Shown: one piece after another, positions 22,540 through 34,522 of the stretch
Layout: every line of letters begins with the position of its first letter
Numbering within the stretch: position 1 is the first letter of the stretch
NCBI GenBank assembly: GCA_003313425.1
Contig: NHZP01000002.1
Span: 1,798,001 to 1,862,000 of the forward strand
From: Pseudopyrenochaeta lycopersici
Lineage: Eukaryota > Ascomycota > Dothideomycetes > Pleosporales > Pseudopyrenochaetaceae
DNA length: 64,000 nt
Direction of reading: 5' to 3'
The notes under the pieces: model-generated
Databases searched by the model: none
Told to the model about the DNA's origin: nothing
What the model saw: the letters and a program-made list of their open reading frames with translations, nothing else
Program-made: the position numbers and the translations under genes

Positions 22540-25500
22540 AACAAAAGTAACAAGGCACCTATCGCAATTACTTACTTTACAGGTAAAGCACTAGACTAGG
22601 TTACACCACAACTAGAACAATACATAGACTAAGGTATCGTAGATGCGGAGAACACAGAAATATTTAAAGATTAAGATAAGTTTAAAAAACATATCTAGCA
22701 GATCTTTAGGATGCAGACCAAGAAAGTCGCGGCAGAACAACATATACAGGAACTAAAATAACACACTTCTGTCGCTAACTACGCTAATAGGTTTAAACAA
22801 TACTCTACAATCATTAGATGGGACGACGAAGCTCTTAAAAGAATATTCTAATAAGGCCTAAAACTACAGGTTAGGGAGGAACTTATAAGAACGGGATTCA
22901 TTATTAAAGACCTAAATAACCTAATTAATAACTATATAAGGATTAATAACAACTTATACAAATTAAACTAGGAACTACAGAGCTACAGAAAAGGAAGAAC
23001 AAACTATACAGGTAAACAGAAAAGCTATGTTTGCTACCTAAGGAACACTCGCACTACTAGCTACTACACTTCTAATAAACTAGAACTAATATATCTAGAT
23101 AACGTTAATAAGAAGTAAGGGAACAGGAAGGTAGGAAACTAGAAGACAGATACAGAGAAGATAAAAGGTAATTACTACAATTGCGGGAAGAAGGGATACT
23201 TTACAAAAAATTATAGATAAAAGAACAAAGTCACCTAACTTAAAGTTAACATAATTAAAAACTTTAACAACACCTAATTTAGAGACTAAGAGATAGTTAC
23301 TACACCTAACTATAGTACTAGACTATTATTACTACTACAGTAGGATAACGACTAGATTATAGGAACCTACAGACAGGTTCCCTTAAATACTTAAGAGATT
23401 GACTGGAATAATAAGGCTCTAGCAGATCTACATCTAGGGACCCTAGTTAACTAGGACTAACTACTACCTACGGAAAGCATTAAGGAAGCACAGGCACTGG
23501 ACAACAAAACACGGAAAACATAGGGTATACCAGCACTATAGAAAATACACAGCAGAAAATACGTGTGCGTGCGATGCTAGGACTAGAAAATAAAATGTAA
23601 ACCCTTAAATTAGAATAATGTGTGTTAGGAATACGTAATAGAGGATATCGAGTGTTTCAGATTCTCTACTAAGCAAGCTAAGTAATAAATTAAACGAAAA
23701 GCTTTAGCCTAAGCAGAGAAGGGACAGAAACTCTTTCAGTACGACTACAACTAGAGAAACCTAAAACACAGGCTACTATTATATCTCTACTGCACATATA
23801 ATTACTATAATTACTATTACGCTATTAAGCTATAAGAAGGACACTTCCCAACACTAAAAGGGGCGTGCAAATAGCAATAGTATAACTGTTAACAGGACGA
23901 TTGTATTAACTACTTATAGGACAAACGAATAACAAACCATTTCTTAGGACATAATAATAAGCACACCGCAAACTAAAACATTATTATAAATAAGTAATGC
24001 ACTAATAAATTATAGTAAACCTGTATAAATCTAGGATGTGAGCGCTATAAGCTAGAAAAGGAAGCAAACAGCTTTAAAGAGAATTCTTTTTTAGACAGGA
24101 ACTAGAAGCTGAACCTTCCTATAGCAAGAAGGCTAGAACTAGACAAGGGATTCGTCTACAACTAGATAGCACTAACAAGCAGTGTTAGGCTATCTAACAA
24201 AAGGAAGAGAGTCTCTTCTAACTTAGAATAGAACTCTAAGGAAAGGAGCTAAAGGCACTAATAGATTCCGGATTATAAGCAAACTACATCTCTAGAATAG
24301 CTATATTAAAAGCAGGACTACAACCTATCTTAAAGAAAACACCCTACCAGATAATAGTAGCAAACAGAAAATTAGGAGGGATAATAACCCACAAGGTTAC
24401 TACCAGCCTCAGCCTAGCCTCCAAAACATACCAAGTCAGACTAGACGTCTTTAGGACAGCCGCCCATAATGTTATACTAGGGCTACCTTAGTTAAGGCAC
24501 TGCAACCTAGTAATTAACTAGACAAAACAAAGAGTGTCTGTGCGTATAAAGAATAACGCAAGAATACCTACGCAACAGTCGCATGCCTTAGTAGATAAGA
24601 AGACGATAATAAATATCAAACCTTCGCGAAAAGCTAAGAAACAGCTACTTTATTAGCAGCTAGTAAAGAACGCTAAGAAGAATAAGGAGTTAGTTACCAC
24701 TCCTAAGATCCTAGAAGAATATAAGGAATTTAGAGATATATTTACTAAAAAGGTAGGAAGGGAAGCACTACTAAAACACTAAGAATAGGACTACAAGATA
24801 GAACTTATAGAAGGTAAGCAGCCTAGGTTCGTACTAATATACCGCCTAAGCGACTACGAGCTAGGCGTCCTAAAGAAATATATTAATAAAAATTTAGTAA
24901 AGGGTTTTATTAGGAAATCTAAGTCCTTAGCAGGATATCCCGTCCTGTTCGCGCTAAAGAAGGATAGAGCGTTAAGGTTATGCATTAACTATAGGAAGTT
25001 AAATAACATTACTAAAAAGAACCGCTACCTGCTACCTAATATATAAGAACTACGCGACAGATTAACAGGAGCTTAATACTTTACCGCACTAGACCTAAGA
25101 AGAGCGTATAACCTTATTAGAATAAAAGAAGGAGAGGAATAGAAAACCGCCTTTAGGATACAATACAGACATTATAAGTATATAGTAATGCCCTTTAGCC
25201 TAATAAACGCACCGGCAACATGTTAAGACTTAATTAATAACGTCTTAGCAGAATGTCTTAACATATATGCTATAGCCTACCTAGATAATATTCTAGTTTA
25301 CTTAAAAAATATAAATAAGCACAGGGAATATATTAAGGAAGTACTACGATAATTAAGGAACTACCACCTTAAGTTAAAACCAGAGAAGTGCGAATTTTAC
25401 AAAGAAGAGGTAGAATTCCTAGGATATATAGTTAGAAGACAAGGAGTGCGGATTAGTAAATTAAAAATCAGGACAATCTAAGAATAGAAGACGCCACAAA

Positions 25501-27470
25501 CAGTTAAAGACATTCAGTTATTTCTAGGATTCGTCAACTTTAATTAATAATTTATTAAGGACTTTACTAAAATTACAACACCCTTAATAAAACTAATAAA
25601 AAAGGATAAAAAGTAGGACTAGAACGAAGAACAATAATAAGCCTTTAAAATATTAAAAGAAGCCTGCGTAGCTAAACTAGTACTTATATTATTTACTAGT
25701 AGATAACTACTAAAGATTAAAACCGACGCATCAGACCTCGCAATCAGAGCAGTAGCTTTACAGAAAAAGGACAGAAAATAGCACCCTATAGCGTATCATT
25801 CGCGCAAGTTCTTATAAACAGAAGAATAATATAATATCCACAATAAGGAACTAAAAGCTATTGTCAACGCACTGCGACACTAGAGAGTATATGTAGAAAG
25901 TTGCTTAGAACTTACTATTTACACTAACTACTAGAACCTAACATACTTTACGATAATAAAGTAACTAAACTAAAGATAAGTAAGATAGTCAGAACTCCTA
26001 GGATAATATAAGTTTAAGATTATCTATACACTAGGAAAAGAAAATAGAAGAGCAGACGCACTAAGTAGAAGACACGATGTAATAGGGAAGAAAACTGAAG
26101 TTCGCATGGCGATCCTAAAAACAAACGAAGATAGAACTTTAAAACCTTCGCAAGAATGCCACATAATCTTAAAAATATAAGCAGAAGTCCCTAAAGACCT
26201 ATATAAAACTATTATCTAATAATATTATAACGATCTAATACATAGACACCTAGGAATTATAAAAATAACGGAACTTATCTAATAAAACTATTACATTATA
26301 AACCTAAGATAAAAAGTAGAAACATATATTAAGAAATGTGTACCCTACTAACAAAATAAACATACTACTTATGCACCCTACAGCGAGTTATAGGTAATTA
26401 AGATACCTACGAAACTATAGGAAGATATAGTAATAGACTTTATTACGGATTTACCTAAGTCTGCGGACAAAGTAACTAAATATAAGTATAATGCGATATG
26501 CAACGTAGTATGCAGATATATTAAATACGCAGAATTTATACTATTTAGAAAGAATTTTACAGCACTATAACTTGCAGAAATAATAAAAGACTGAATATTC
26601 TGATACTATAGCATACTAAAGACTATTATTAGCGATAGAGATAAGTTGTTCACATCTAATTTCTGGTTAACCTTTGTAGCTAAGATAGGTACTTAAAGGA
26701 AACTATCTACAGCATACTACCTAGAAACTAATAGATAAACGGAACGAATAAACAGAACCTTGAAATAATATCTATAAACGTACTGTAATAAACAACAGAA
26801 TAACTAAGTATTACTGTTACCTACAGCCTAAATCGCGTTTAATAACAGTAAATCTAAAGCAACAGGCGAAACACTATTCTACGCCTACTACGGGAAACAC
26901 CTAAACCTATTTAAAAGAAACTTTCTAAGTATTAAAGCGGAAGCTGTAGTTAGGATAGTAGGAGAACTGCAGGTAACGCTAAAATAGTTATAAGAAAGAC
27001 TTAAGAAAAGACAAGGACAACAAATTTTATATCTTAATAAAAAAAAAAAAACGGCACCTTAGCTAAAAAAAGGGGATAAAGTATACTTACTTACAAAAAA
27101 CCTACGCACGAAACGACCTAACAAGGGGTTAGACCACGTTAAAGTCAGACTGTTTTTAATTAAACAACGTAATAGACCAGTTACGTATATATTAGAACTA
27201 CCTAAAGACGTAAAAATCTACCCTAGGTTCTATATTAAGTTACTAGAACTAGCACACCTAGCAACGCTACTATAGAAGACTTTCAGGTACGAGACTAAAG
27301 AGGAGACAGAGTACGAAGTTAAGAAGATCCTTAATAAAAGACGCTCGAAGATTATAGAAAACTAATATAGAGAAAGAGAGTACCTTATAAAATAGAAGGA
27401 CTACCCTAACTTAGAAAATATATAGGAACCTAAATTAAACTTAGGAAACTGTAAAAAATAAATTAGTAAA
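22540..27470 (+). pseudogene. gag-pol of the chromovirus, RIP-inactivated
   Basis: Approximate limits. Traces in order: gag with FTGKALD and VAAEQHIQELK (~22.6-22.9 kb); a zinc knuckle at ~23.17 kb where C and H positions have become Tyr (NYYNCGKKGYFT); an aspartic protease DSG at ~24.26 kb; reverse transcriptase ~24.9-25.5 kb (YFTALDLRRAYN, MPFSLINAPAT, and YLDNILVY in place of YLDD); RNase H ~25.7-26.05 kb ending LGKENRRADALSRR; integrase ~26.2-26.95 kb (DIVIDFITDLP, ISDRDKLFTSNFW); and a chromodomain ~27.31-27.43 kb (YEVKKILNKRR, with a stop at the expected Trp before KDYPNLEN). Stops fall mainly at Trp, Gln and Arg positions, the pattern expected of C-to-T changes on either strand. Confidence 0.9.
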
Positions 27471-28105
27471 TACGACCGCAACAGGGAATAAAAAGAAGTT
27501 AGGTACTAGAATTATAACTAACCTAATCTAACAACGTAATTCCTAGGGGAAGAGAGTTACCTTTAAGCTAGGATAGAGTAAAGACGCTCTAGTCTAAGGC
27601 AGAAGTACTAGGCATCAGCCCTTACTTAAGAACATCGACCTTATGATTAACATCCTTAATCGCCTCTAACGCCTTAATCTCTTCCGCGATACAACTAGAA
27701 TCGTCTACCTATTATTACTTACGACGCTGTAATAACTTTTGTTATTTATAAAGTTAATTCTTTTTCGCGCGAGTAGTAAGAAGGGTATTTAGCGCCTTCT
27801 CTTCTGCGTTGTTAGCCTTAGCTTCTTACGCGTCTAATTAAGCTAATTCCTTATCTAAACGAGAAAAGTTTAGAACTAGCACATCCACCAGCTCGCATAA
27901 TAACACCCTATTTTAATAACAATTCCCACACTTCTCTTTTAATAATAACATCCTACACTCTAGCTTCTTCTTTAAATAATATTTATAAGAGACTATAGCG
28001 ACCTAACTGATAGTGTTTATGCAATCTCCAACAAGATAATAATAAGTAGTACTACGAGAAGCTATAGGTTAGTTATAAGGACATAAGGACTGGAAGAGGG
28101 GATAG

Positions 28106-28500
28106 TATTATAAATAGGAAGTGGGAAGGCGGCAGTTATAAGGATGAGGGAAGAGGCACGGACAGCCAGCAAGGAGACTGAGCCTCTAAACTAACTAATA
28201 ACGCTAGAATCACGTAATCTTAGGAAACCTACGCCAAGACAGACTATATCCTATAGGATGGAGATAAACTTAGAAATTCTAGAGGGGGCCTTATAGGAAT
28301 CCTATAAGATAATTATGTATATAGACTTGCATAATGTGGCTCTATAGCACATTGTGATCAACTTAAGACAATCTACGAGTATACTACTATTTAATACTTC
28401 TACCTTTAACCTAGCCTACACGTCTAAAGAATACTCTAAAGATATCTACTAGTTAACACCAGTTGCTTTATATTGTAACTACTTGATTAGATCTTTAACA
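28106..28500 (+). repeat. right LTR
   Basis: 395 bp, starting TATTATAAAT (the TG has become TA) and ending CTTTAACA, followed by CCTCT. It is the same length as the left LTR with no insertions or deletions noticed by eye. Confidence 0.94.
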
Positions 28501-28639
28501 CCTCTATAACTTTGTGTAGGACTTTCTTCTTTCTAAAGTTAGCTAAGTACGCCTACAAGATATACTTAACCTACCTCGCATATATACTATTAAACTAACT
28601 AGAATAACGCCTTAATATTTCCTAGAATCCGCGTATAAA

Positions 28640-29200
28640 TATACGTCTCTGTAATTACTGCTTAAAAAGATACTATAGAAAGAAAGTAAGGATACTAGAT
28701 AATTTATAGTTTACTTTAAGAATTATACATAAGAGGAGGACTATAAGCTAAGGCTTATAACTCTAACACCTAAAAAGCCTAGATAAATTAGTTAGAGGCC
28801 TAAGATAAAATTAGAGTTATAAATTAAGGCAGAGAAGAGTAGTCTAGTTAAGGGTAAGGGTAAAGCTATTAGAGCTCTTAATACTGTTAGCAGCTTTAAA
28901 GACTTTACTAATATTAACGCACTAGACTTTACAGGTAATAGGGCTATTACGCCTACAGTAGAGACTATTACACGTAAGAGGGGTGTTTTACAGGTAGAGC
29001 AACTATAAGCAAGTTAAACTATACTAACATATACTGTCCTAGAAGATATAAGTAAAGCTAAACTAAGTCTAATAAGCTCTACGTTTACAGACTAAACTCC
29101 TATTAAAAATACGCTGCTAATAACTACTTATTATACTACTAGACAGAACCTAAGGGGCTAAGCAAATATTTAATTAAATGTATATTCTTTACTTAAATAA
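28640..29200 (+). pseudogene. decayed + strand coding trace of the outer element
   Basis: A long + frame is readable with few interruptions, containing KAEKSSLVKGKGKAIRALN and VETITRKRGVLQVEQL before it ends near 29.2 kb. It could be the 3' part of a gene cut by the retrotransposon insertion. No family is recognised. Confidence 0.4.
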
Positions 29201-31330
29201 TAACGTTACTTTCTTTTTAGCTACTCTTACCTTTTAACAGCTTCTAGCGTGTATCTTGTCGTATACGTAGCTAGTTATAGGTCTAGTACTCTAAAAGCTT
29301 AATATTAAACGCTAGTAATCTACTAAACCTTACTTTTAGTTAGAAGTTTATACGTTAGCTATAGGAAATACCCTCGTCTATAAGGATTTAATTAATAGAT
29401 AGCTAAGCCTTAGAGCTATCAATCTCCTTAGCCTTCTAAACCTAATAAATACTAGCGTAGATCCTATAGCTATTAACAGCTATTACATAAGCTATTACTC
29501 TGCGTCTATACATTAATAATATAGACTGTTATCTAGAAAGCTTCTCTAGTTCTGCCTGCGCAAGCCTACGTTCCTCTTCGTCTAGTAAGCATAGCTAATC
29601 TTCCTTTAGCTAAAAAAGGGCAGCCTTTACTTTACTAATATATATATTATTTACAGATTATGCCTAAGTAATAAGGAGTTTAGAGCTCTTAGCCTTACGT
29701 AACTAGTCGCGATATCTATTATTCTTCTGCGTAAATTTGTTCCTAGACTTACAGCATTATGTAAACAGGTCTAATAAAGAAGGTAGAGCGTAGAGTAATA
29801 TTACGTTAGTAGCTATTAACGCTATAATAAGATTAGAACTTATTAAATAAGTACTTTAAGTAGGTAATAATACCTATATAGATGCATCCTTATAGGATAT
29901 TTACTGTAGCAGTAATAGTCTTATAATAGTAGGTGTAGAGGCAGACGTATAGATAAGTAGATAGGGCCCTACGTGCAAAATTAACTAAAGCTAATCTAGT
30001 AGGCCGTGCGTAAGAGTAGAACATTACGTAAGCATTTTTAAGTAAAGCGTTATTATTAGTAGAAACAGAGACAGAGGTAATAGTATGTATTAACTAGAAA
30101 ACTATCTAGTTATATAGTCTAGAGGTATCCTAATATACTAAAGTACTACAGTATTATCTACGTAAAAGCGCCTTAAAGCGCCTAGGTATTATATAAACTT
30201 AAGGCTATTATAGAGAATGCCTAGACTATTATAATCTAGAATTATAGTAGGCTTATATTCTTTATCTATCTAAAGGATTAAAGAATATATTAATATGTTT
30301 CTCTAAGGGCATATTGCTAGTTTTGCAGGTAACTATATTAATAAAGTATTTAGCTTTTTCTCTATTAAAGTGCTTAAGGAGGAACCTATTAAAGGAGCTT
30401 ATATATATTAGTAATAGTCTAGTAATAGTCTATATCTCTACTTACTAAGCGTTAATAAGAGTGCAGTAATAGTATAGCCTAGGGAGAGATATTAGCAGCC
30501 TATCTCTTACTAACTAGATCTTAGACGTTATGAATATTCCCTTAAGCTAGTAAGTATAGAATATAGCTAGAATAGTGCGTTCTAGTTTTATAAATAGCTG
30601 CTAGAAAGGAAGCATTAGAAGCCTAGAATAACTGTTACACTTAAGACTACCTTTATTTTGCGCAGTTAAGTGCTAATACACCTAGTAAAGGATACTACAC
30701 TATATTATAGTTAATATTTATATCTAGTCTCTAAAAAATAAGGTCTTACCTTATCTCCTAGGCGTATATATAGCTAGGCTCTATTAAATATTTATGTAGA
30801 CCCTAGTAAAAGAAGGCGGAGGATTATCTATCTATATATTAGCCTATATAATAGTTAATATATTAGTTAACTCTTACTTTATACTACTTATTATTTATAC
30901 AGCGCACGTAGGCTTTAAAGGGGTATTTCTCTAAATACTCTAATTTCTCTAAAGCTAATAGGATAGCTTTAGACTAATATCCCTATACGTATTCCTAAGA
31001 ATAAGATGTATAGAGTTTTAGCATATTAAACTTAGTCTCTCTAATAATTTTATTATTAAGATCTAGGAGCTACAGATTAATCTTATCGTCTTTAGGACTA
31101 GGATCTATAATCTTTATTATAGTATCTTTATCTTACACCTTAAGATTTAGGAGGCTAGATATAATAGTACTTATAATAGTTAAGGAAGAAGTAAAGGCGT
31201 AAGTAGGTAGTGTAAAGTCTAGTCCTAGTTAAAAGATATAACCCTACGCTGTAATAAAGTAACTTATTAGTAGAGTTAGCTCTATAGGAAACTTATATAG
31301 TAGTGTTTATAACTAATACTTATTTATAGT
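29195..31330 (-). pseudogene. decayed - strand gene(s) of the outer element
   Basis: Approximate limits. On the - strand, protein-like frames with scattered stops appear: LLDEEERRLAQAELEKLSR at ~29.5 kb, and LLALEKLEYLEKYPFKAYV with IIDPSPKDDKINL at ~30.9-31.1 kb. They may be one gene with an intron or two genes. The part near 29.5 kb looks helical and charged. No domain is recognised. It runs tail to tail with the + trace at 28.6-29.2 kb. Confidence 0.4.
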
Positions 31331-31799
31331 AAACCTAAATTCCTGTTAGAGCTATTATAAAGACTATTATAAAATCTTACTACTTATATACTAGAATATT
31401 TTTAGCCTAAATATATAGTTCTGCTATAAGACTTAGTTTATCTCCTTAGGTAGTATTTTATAGGAGGTAATACGCAGCTAGAATAAATTTAAGGTTAAAG
31501 AATTATAAAAGAGTAGTATTAAAAGCAGCTTTACCTTTTACCTTGCTAAAATTACTTCTCTGCTACTTCTCTTAATAAGCGTTATTTTTAATAGTATTTA
31601 GATTTATTAAATATTACCTATTAAGCTTTCTCTTCTTCTAATTAGGCTGCTCTATATTAATATAATAGGCTATAATAGACTGTAGTAGTAGAGTTATAGT
31701 ATAAAGTTATAGGTTAAGAAGTAGTAAAGTTTTCTATATATACTATACAGGATAGCTGCTATTAGGGATTACGTAGCTACAGGTAAAGGCAGGTAAAGT

Positions 31800-32285
31800 A
31801 GGTAAGTATAGATAGGATATACTACATTTACGTAGAAAACTATTACATTCTAAAGAAGACTTATTTCGTAATTATATTAAGCAGCTAGTTTAGAAATAGG
31901 CTATTACAGTAACTATTACTCTACTACTAAATTTTTCTAATTCTAAGGGTACCTAGAGCCTAGAGTAAATTTAACTACTAGTAGGTAAAAGAAATAAGTG
32001 TAGATAGAGTATGCTAATTTTACGTAGAAAACTATCGTATTCTAAAGAAGACCTATTTCGTAATTACATTAAGCAGCTAGTTTAGAAATAGACTATTACA
32101 GTAACTATTACTCTACTATTAAATTTTTCTAATTCTAAGGGTACCTAGAGCCTAGAGTAAATTTAACTTCTAGTAGGTAAAAGAAATAAGTATAGATAAA
32201 GTATACTAATTTTATATAGAAAACTATTATATTCTAAAGAAGACCTATTTTATAATTATATTAAGCAGCTAGTTTAGAGATAGGT
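31800..32285 (+). repeat. 192-bp tandem repeat, about 2.5 copies
   Basis: Three successive copies with period 192 bp. The anchor CGTAGAAAAC is at 31831 and 32023, and its altered form TATAGAAAAC is at 32215. Each carries the segment GAAGACxTATTT..TTAAGCAGCTAGTTTAGA; the third copy is partial. Differences between copies are mostly transitions. Confidence 0.9.
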
Positions 32286-33387
32286 TATAAACTATTACTA
32301 TAACTAATACATCTATTAATATGCGTATAGGCTTACTTTTATAGGCTTCTCTTACCTACTTTACCTAACTTTACTTTACCTTTATATCTGTTATCTACTA
32401 AATATATATATTACTCTCTCTAGCCTTATTCTATAACCTTACGCTCTTGCTCTCCTACTCTCTATACTAAAGCTACTTTAAAACTATTATAAACTATTAT
32501 AACTATCTTAATTTAACTATAATAGCTTATATAAAGACTTTGCATAGGAAATAAGGAATGTATAGAGGTAAAGGGTCTAAGAAGACTACTATAAAGTCTG
32601 CTAGAAAGGCTCCTTAGAAATCTAATAAGGCTTCTTATAATAATACTAATAAAGGTAGTAGTTATAATAGTCTGCCTAGTACTCCCTTACTAATTACCTA
32701 TAGTTATTTAACTATAGAAGGTAATCTCCTATAACTTTAATACTCCTAGAGCCGCTATCTATAGAGGGGTATCTAGTAGTAGCGTTAAAAAAAAGAAAAT
32801 ACGTAGTAGTAAGCTTAAAGTACTGTAAATAAAAGACTATTACTAATTTATAATAGTAGAAGTACTTTGTAAAATTTAGTACTACTAGAAATTAACTAGC
32901 ACGCTTATACTACTTACTCTATTCTGCTACCTTATTTAAGAGATTACTAGAGAAGTATTAGGAAGAACTACACAGTAAGGAGGGTGTCGCTAGCAGCTAG
33001 CAGCGCTTAACGCCCTACAGGAATTAGCTAAACACTTTCTAACTACTATCCTCTTAAGTAAGAACTAATCGTAATAGTCTATATAATAGATTAATAACTA
33101 TCTACAGCCTTAAACTTAGCTACTATTTATATAAAGCGTATTATAATCTAGCAGAAAGATATAAGGTTAGTATTAAAGCTATTAAGTATACTAAGTTTAT
33201 AGGCTCCTATTATAAACTAAGTATGTAAGATAATAGGCTACTAGGATAGTAATAGTTGTAATAGTCTAATAAAGGCTATACTAGTTATAGGGTAGGCAGA
33301 TAGGTTTACTCTGCAAAAGTAATTTATAAGAGAGGGAATTTCTCTATAACTTATATGCGAGGTTTAGGGTTTAAATTTTAGATAGAT

Positions 33388-33532
33388 TAAATAAAAACTA
33401 TTATAGTCTATTACTTTATTATTTATACCCTATTATAGAGCGCAAGGGCGGGTAAATGGCTATTATTGTTCAGGTTCGAGGTTTTGGTTTTCGGATTTTG
33501 GTTTCCGACCTTCGTGGCGTAATAGTCCACCG
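33388..33532 (-). repeat. right terminal inverted repeat of the outer element
   Basis: Inverted copy of 19227-19371, followed by TA at 33533-33534. It keeps more C and G than the left copy, so it is the less mutated end. Confidence 0.9.
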
Positions 33533-33666
33533 TAGAAGATCGACATCTAGACCATCTTCCGGATCCGACGATCACCGAGTTGCCTAGGCACATTCAAGAC
33601 GTCGAAGTATTTCATCATTTGTCTTCAGTCCCAACATCATCGCTCATAACAACGCCTGTATACACA

Positions 33667-34386
33667 ATGTCTTCTCCAAAACTGGTAGTCCACCATCTCC
33701 AAGTCGGCCAGGGTGAGCGTATCCCCTGGCTACTTGAAGAACTCAACATCCCATACGACTTGAAACTCTACCAGCGGTCTCCCCTCCTCTCCCCTCCAGA
33801 GCTTAAAGCCGTGTACCCGCTCGGCGCCTCTCCCGTTCTCGAGGACCTCACCGACCCTAGCAACCCCATCAAGTTTGCCGAATCCGGGGCAATTTGCGAG
33901 TACATTGTCCACAAGTACGGGAACGGTCGACTCGCACTGAAACCTGAGCACAAAAACTACTCTGATTACCTCTATTGGTTTCACTTTGCAAATGCGACGC
34001 TTCAGTCCAACTTGTTTCGACGTGGGATGGCGCGGGGTATGGTGGGCGAACAGGACCCGAGGTACAAGGGCAACGACGCACGTGTCAGCATTGCACTGAA
34101 CCATGTCAACAACCGCCTCTTGTCTAACACATGGCTTGCCGGTGATGAATTTACCGCCGCGGATGTGATGACCGGTTGGTGTTTTACGACGATGCGGAAG
34201 TTTGAGGCGATTGATTTGACGGGTTATGAGGGTATTCTGGGGTGGTTGAAAAGAATCGGAGAGAGGGAGGCATATAGGAGGGCGATGGGCAAAGCAGACC
34301 CAGAGTTGGATGTGGATCAGGGTCTGAGTGCGAAGGGGCCACCAATGGTCGAGGCATTTGTAAAGGCAATGGCGTTCAAGCCGTGA
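33667..34386 (+). CDS. glutathione S-transferase
   Basis: Single exon, 239 residues from the ATG at 33667 (ACACAATG). The N-terminal thioredoxin-fold domain (~4-88) reads KLVVHHLQVGQGERIPWLLEE, PLGASPVLED with the cis-Pro of the glutathione site, then FAESGAICEYIV. The helical C-terminal domain is at ~95-215, with LAGDEFTAADVMTGWCF containing the conserved N-capping Asp. The set resembles the fungal Gtt1-like class. It would conjugate glutathione to electrophiles in the cytosol; the substrate is unknown. The right end of the transposon island is only 134 bp upstream, so most of the original promoter may have been displaced. It converges with the permease gene. Confidence 0.93.
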   Translation: MSSPKLVVHHLQVGQGERIPWLLEELNIPYDLKLYQRSPLLSPPELKAVYPLGASPVLEDLTDPSNPIKFAESGAICEYIVHKYGNGRLALKPEHKNYSDYLYWFHFANATLQSNLFRRGMARGMVGEQDPRYKGNDARVSIALNHVNNRLLSNTWLAGDEFTAADVMTGWCFTTMRKFEAIDLTGYEGILGWLKRIGEREAYRRAMGKADPELDVDQGLSAKGPPMVEAFVKAMAFKP

Positions 34387-34522
34387 GTAGTTCACTGCGT
34401 TTGCAGAGATTGACTGCTGATCTTTTAGGGCGGCACAAAAGTTATAGACGATGGAAGAGAATTGGAATTGGTTGTATAGATAGGTGATGCGCTCTGCTCC
34501 AACAATTAAAGACAAGTTCTGC

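Larger units (their letters stand above)
21969..28500 (+). mobile_element. nested Ty3/gypsy chromovirus LTR retrotransposon
   Basis: 6,532 bp bounded by two 395-bp LTRs and a perfect CCTCT duplication. A polypurine tract (GGAAGAGGGGATAG) lies just before the right LTR, as needed for plus-strand priming. Order inside on the + strand: gag, zinc knuckle, protease, reverse transcriptase, RNase H, integrase and a C-terminal chromodomain. That order and the chromodomain identify a chromovirus, a group usually directed to heterochromatin. All domains are interrupted by stops. It inserted into the outer transposon, so it is the younger of the two insertions. Confidence 0.95.
19227..33532. mobile_element. 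outer DNA transposon with long terminal inverted repeats (nested, RIP-decayed)
   Basis: The two ends, each starting CGGTGGACTATTACG, are inverted copies matching over about 145 bp and are flanked by TA on both sides (19225-19226 and 33533-33534). This fits a TA target duplication. Total length is 14,306 bp. Removing the inner retrotransposon and its duplicated 5 bp leaves about 7.8 kb. No open frame of 60 codons survives anywhere inside. Recognisable decayed coding traces are an integrase-core (DDE) gene on + in the left part, a + frame at 28.6-29.2 kb, and a - frame at 29.2-31.3 kb. Mismatches between the inverted repeats are nearly all transitions, and the left copy has more of the A/T states, as RIP would produce. 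It is a class II element of uncertain superfamily. Confidence 0.85.

Noticed and set aside
19227..33532. Starship-type giant element
   Set aside because: No tyrosine-recombinase captain trace was seen; long inverted repeats and TA duplications point to a DDE transposon.
19227..33532. Centromere or mitochondrial insertion as explanation of the AT-rich block
   Set aside because: Precise ends, target duplications and decayed transposon domains account for the block.
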